Below are positions 63,117 through 64,000 of a stretch of 64,000 nt of DNA, one piece after another (position 1 is the stretch's first letter; each line of letters starts with the position of its first letter). The stretch comes from Furfurilactobacillus siliginis (GTDB lineage: Bacteria; Bacillota; Bacilli; Lactobacillales; Lactobacillaceae): the NCBI RefSeq assembly GCF_001437435.1, contig NZ_JQCB01000005.1, forward strand, positions 76,829 to 140,828. Reading direction: 5' to 3'. The notes beneath the pieces are model-generated. The model was not told the DNA's origin, ran no database searches, and worked only from the letters and a program-made list of their open reading frames with translations. The position numbers were made by a program, and so were the translations under genes.

Positions 63117-64000
63117 TCACTTCGTACTTTCACCATCATGAATCTTAAAGTCAATAAACTGTGATGCTTCGGGAATCTGTTTTAGCAACATCTCAGCACC
63201 ACGCCGCCCAATTGCGGCAAAGTCCTGTACCAAGGCAGTTACCTGTGGTCGGAACATCTCAATCAGCTGTGTACCGTCCACACTCAACACTGCCAGCTGT
63301 GAGGGGATGTCTAACTTGAACTGATGAGCAGTATTGATGACACCTAAAGCACTGACATCACTGTTGGCAATCACCGCTTGAACAGGTGGCTTTGGTCCAT
63401 ACGCTTTCATGGCAGTGACACCGTCTTCATAGCGGAAGTTTCCACCTTGAATCCAGTTATCGCCTGGCGTGATGTCATGTTGCTTAAGGGCGGCTAGATA
63501 ACCATTGATTCGTTGTCGACCCACATAGGAAGTGCGATCCATCCCGACGAGGCCAATTGATGTGTATCCTTGATCCAGAAAGTAGGTTGTTGTTGCCTTA
63601 CCGATTTTGAAATCATCAGAGGCTACAAATAGTCCCTTGTTCTTATCAGATGCATTGGCCAAAAAGACGTGGGGGATGGCACTATCGTCTAATAGCTGCC
63701 GATTATCTTCATTCAATTCTAGTGCGACAATCAAAATGGCACGGACCGAGCGCTCAATCACAGTTGTTAGCGCCTTGTGTTGCAGGTCATCATTATTTTC
63801 CCCAGCATACAGAATGATAACGCTCAATCCTTGTGCAAAGGCGACGTCCTGAATGCCTTCAATGATACTGTCGGCAAAGTTTGTTTTGGTAGCAGAGATG
63901 ATCACGGCTAGAACATCGCTGGTTTTAGTTGCTAATTCGGCTGCTGTGACATTACGCTGATAACCAAGTTCCTTGGCAACTTTCGTCACTTGTGCAGCCG
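63117..64000 (-). CDS. LacI-family transcriptional regulator, truncated at the window edge
   Basis: Only the part from the end of the DNA-binding domain is visible. The frame stays open to the edge (AAQVTKVAKELGYQRNVTAAELA), so the helix-turn-helix lies beyond 64000. The effector domain reads DVLAVIISATKTNFADSIIEGIQDVAF, DQGYTSIGLVGMDRTSYVGRQRINGYLAAL, AVIANSDVSALGVINTAH and a C-terminal LVQDFAAIGRRGAEMLLKQI, so it is complete. The effector is unknown, probably a sugar. It faces the GyrI-like gene across a terminator. Confidence 0.88.
   Translation of the reverse strand, partial: AAQVTKVAKELGYQRNVTAAELATKTSDVLAVIISATKTNFADSIIEGIQDVAFAQGLSVIILYAGENNDDLQHKALTTVIERSVRAILIVALELNEDNRQLLDDSAIPHVFLANASDKNKGLFVASDDFKIGKATTTYFLDQGYTSIGLVGMDRTSYVGRQRINGYLAALKQHDITPGDNWIQGGNFRYEDGVTAMKAYGPKPPVQAVIANSDVSALGVINTAHQFKLDIPSQLAVLSVDGTQLIEMFRPQVTALVQDFAAIGRRGAEMLLKQIPEASQFIDFKIHDGESTK

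Noticed and set aside
1-64000. CRISPR arrays, transposases, prophage genes, rRNA or tRNA genes
   Set aside because: I saw no regularly spaced repeats, transposase or integrase motifs, phage structural genes or stable-RNA signatures anywhere in the window.

Overview
The window reads as a chromosomal segment of a lactic acid bacterium of the Lactobacillaceae, probably heterofermentative. The grounds are the B. subtilis/Lactobacillus-type deoxynucleoside operon with a SorC-type DeoR, an rbsR-rbsD-MFS-rbsK ribose locus, CcpA-type cre boxes, strong GGAGG ribosome sites, and a linked cobalamin (cbi/cob/hem) plus propanediol/glycerol utilisation (pdu) island with the gene order known from Limosilactobacillus reuteri and relatives. 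The species cannot be named from the sequence alone.

Layout. 1-6004: a small sigma factor (minus strand), then deoC-deoB-deoD, deoR and pdp for deoxynucleoside catabolism. 6005-7670: an NCS1 nucleobase permease behind a leader that holds a 33-codon uORF whose stop codon lies inside a terminator hairpin. 7721-10676: a ComK-like protein, two unrecognised adjacent genes, a highly palindromic intergenic stretch and a Spx-like protein without the redox cysteines. 10894-14970: ribose regulator, pyranase, transporter and kinase with cre and LacI-type operators. 14985-16917: a cobalamin-riboswitch-like leader, flavodoxin, and a divergent adenosyltransferase/phosphatase pair. 17221-42764: one long, tightly overlapping plus-strand operon encoding a complete anaerobic corrin pathway. 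It contains the ECF S component cblT, cobD, cbiABCDETFGHJ, a cobA-hemD fusion, cbiKL, the cobalt ECF transporter cbiMNQO, cbiP, a precorrin-2 dehydrogenase, hemACBL, cblS, cobUS, cobC and a second hemD. 42843-62176: a flavin reductase and pduU-like shell gene, the minus-strand regulator pocR, then the pdu microcompartment operon pduABCDEGHKJL-eutJ-pduMNO-glcG-pduPQFWU, a degenerate pduO, pduV and an inositol-monophosphatase-like gene. 62217-64000: a GyrI-like protein and a LacI-family regulator cut by the right edge.

How it fits together. Glutamyl-tRNA is taken to uroporphyrinogen III by HemA/L/B/C/D and methylated by CobA. It is then loaded with cobalt (CbiMNQO, CbiK) and converted to adenosylcobinamide phosphate (Cbi enzymes, adenosyltransferase, CbiB, CobD). 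The lower ligand comes through CblT/CblS and CobU/S/C, since no CobT is seen. Adenosylcobalamin then serves the B12-dependent diol/glycerol dehydratase PduCDE inside the shell. The aldehyde is oxidised (PduP, PduL, PduW) or reduced (PduQ). PocR is the likely shared activator: a similar sequence block lies before both operons. The cob/pdu part looks more A/T-rich and uses more TTA/ATT/AAA codons than its flanks, which fits acquisition as an island (judged by eye, not computed).

Most interesting: the uORF/terminator attenuator before the nucleobase permease; the riboswitch-led flavodoxin together with the absence of PduS; three PduO homologues, one stripped of its catalytic motifs; CblT/CblS in place of CobT; and the unexplained palindromic region and gene pair at 8.6-10.2 kb.
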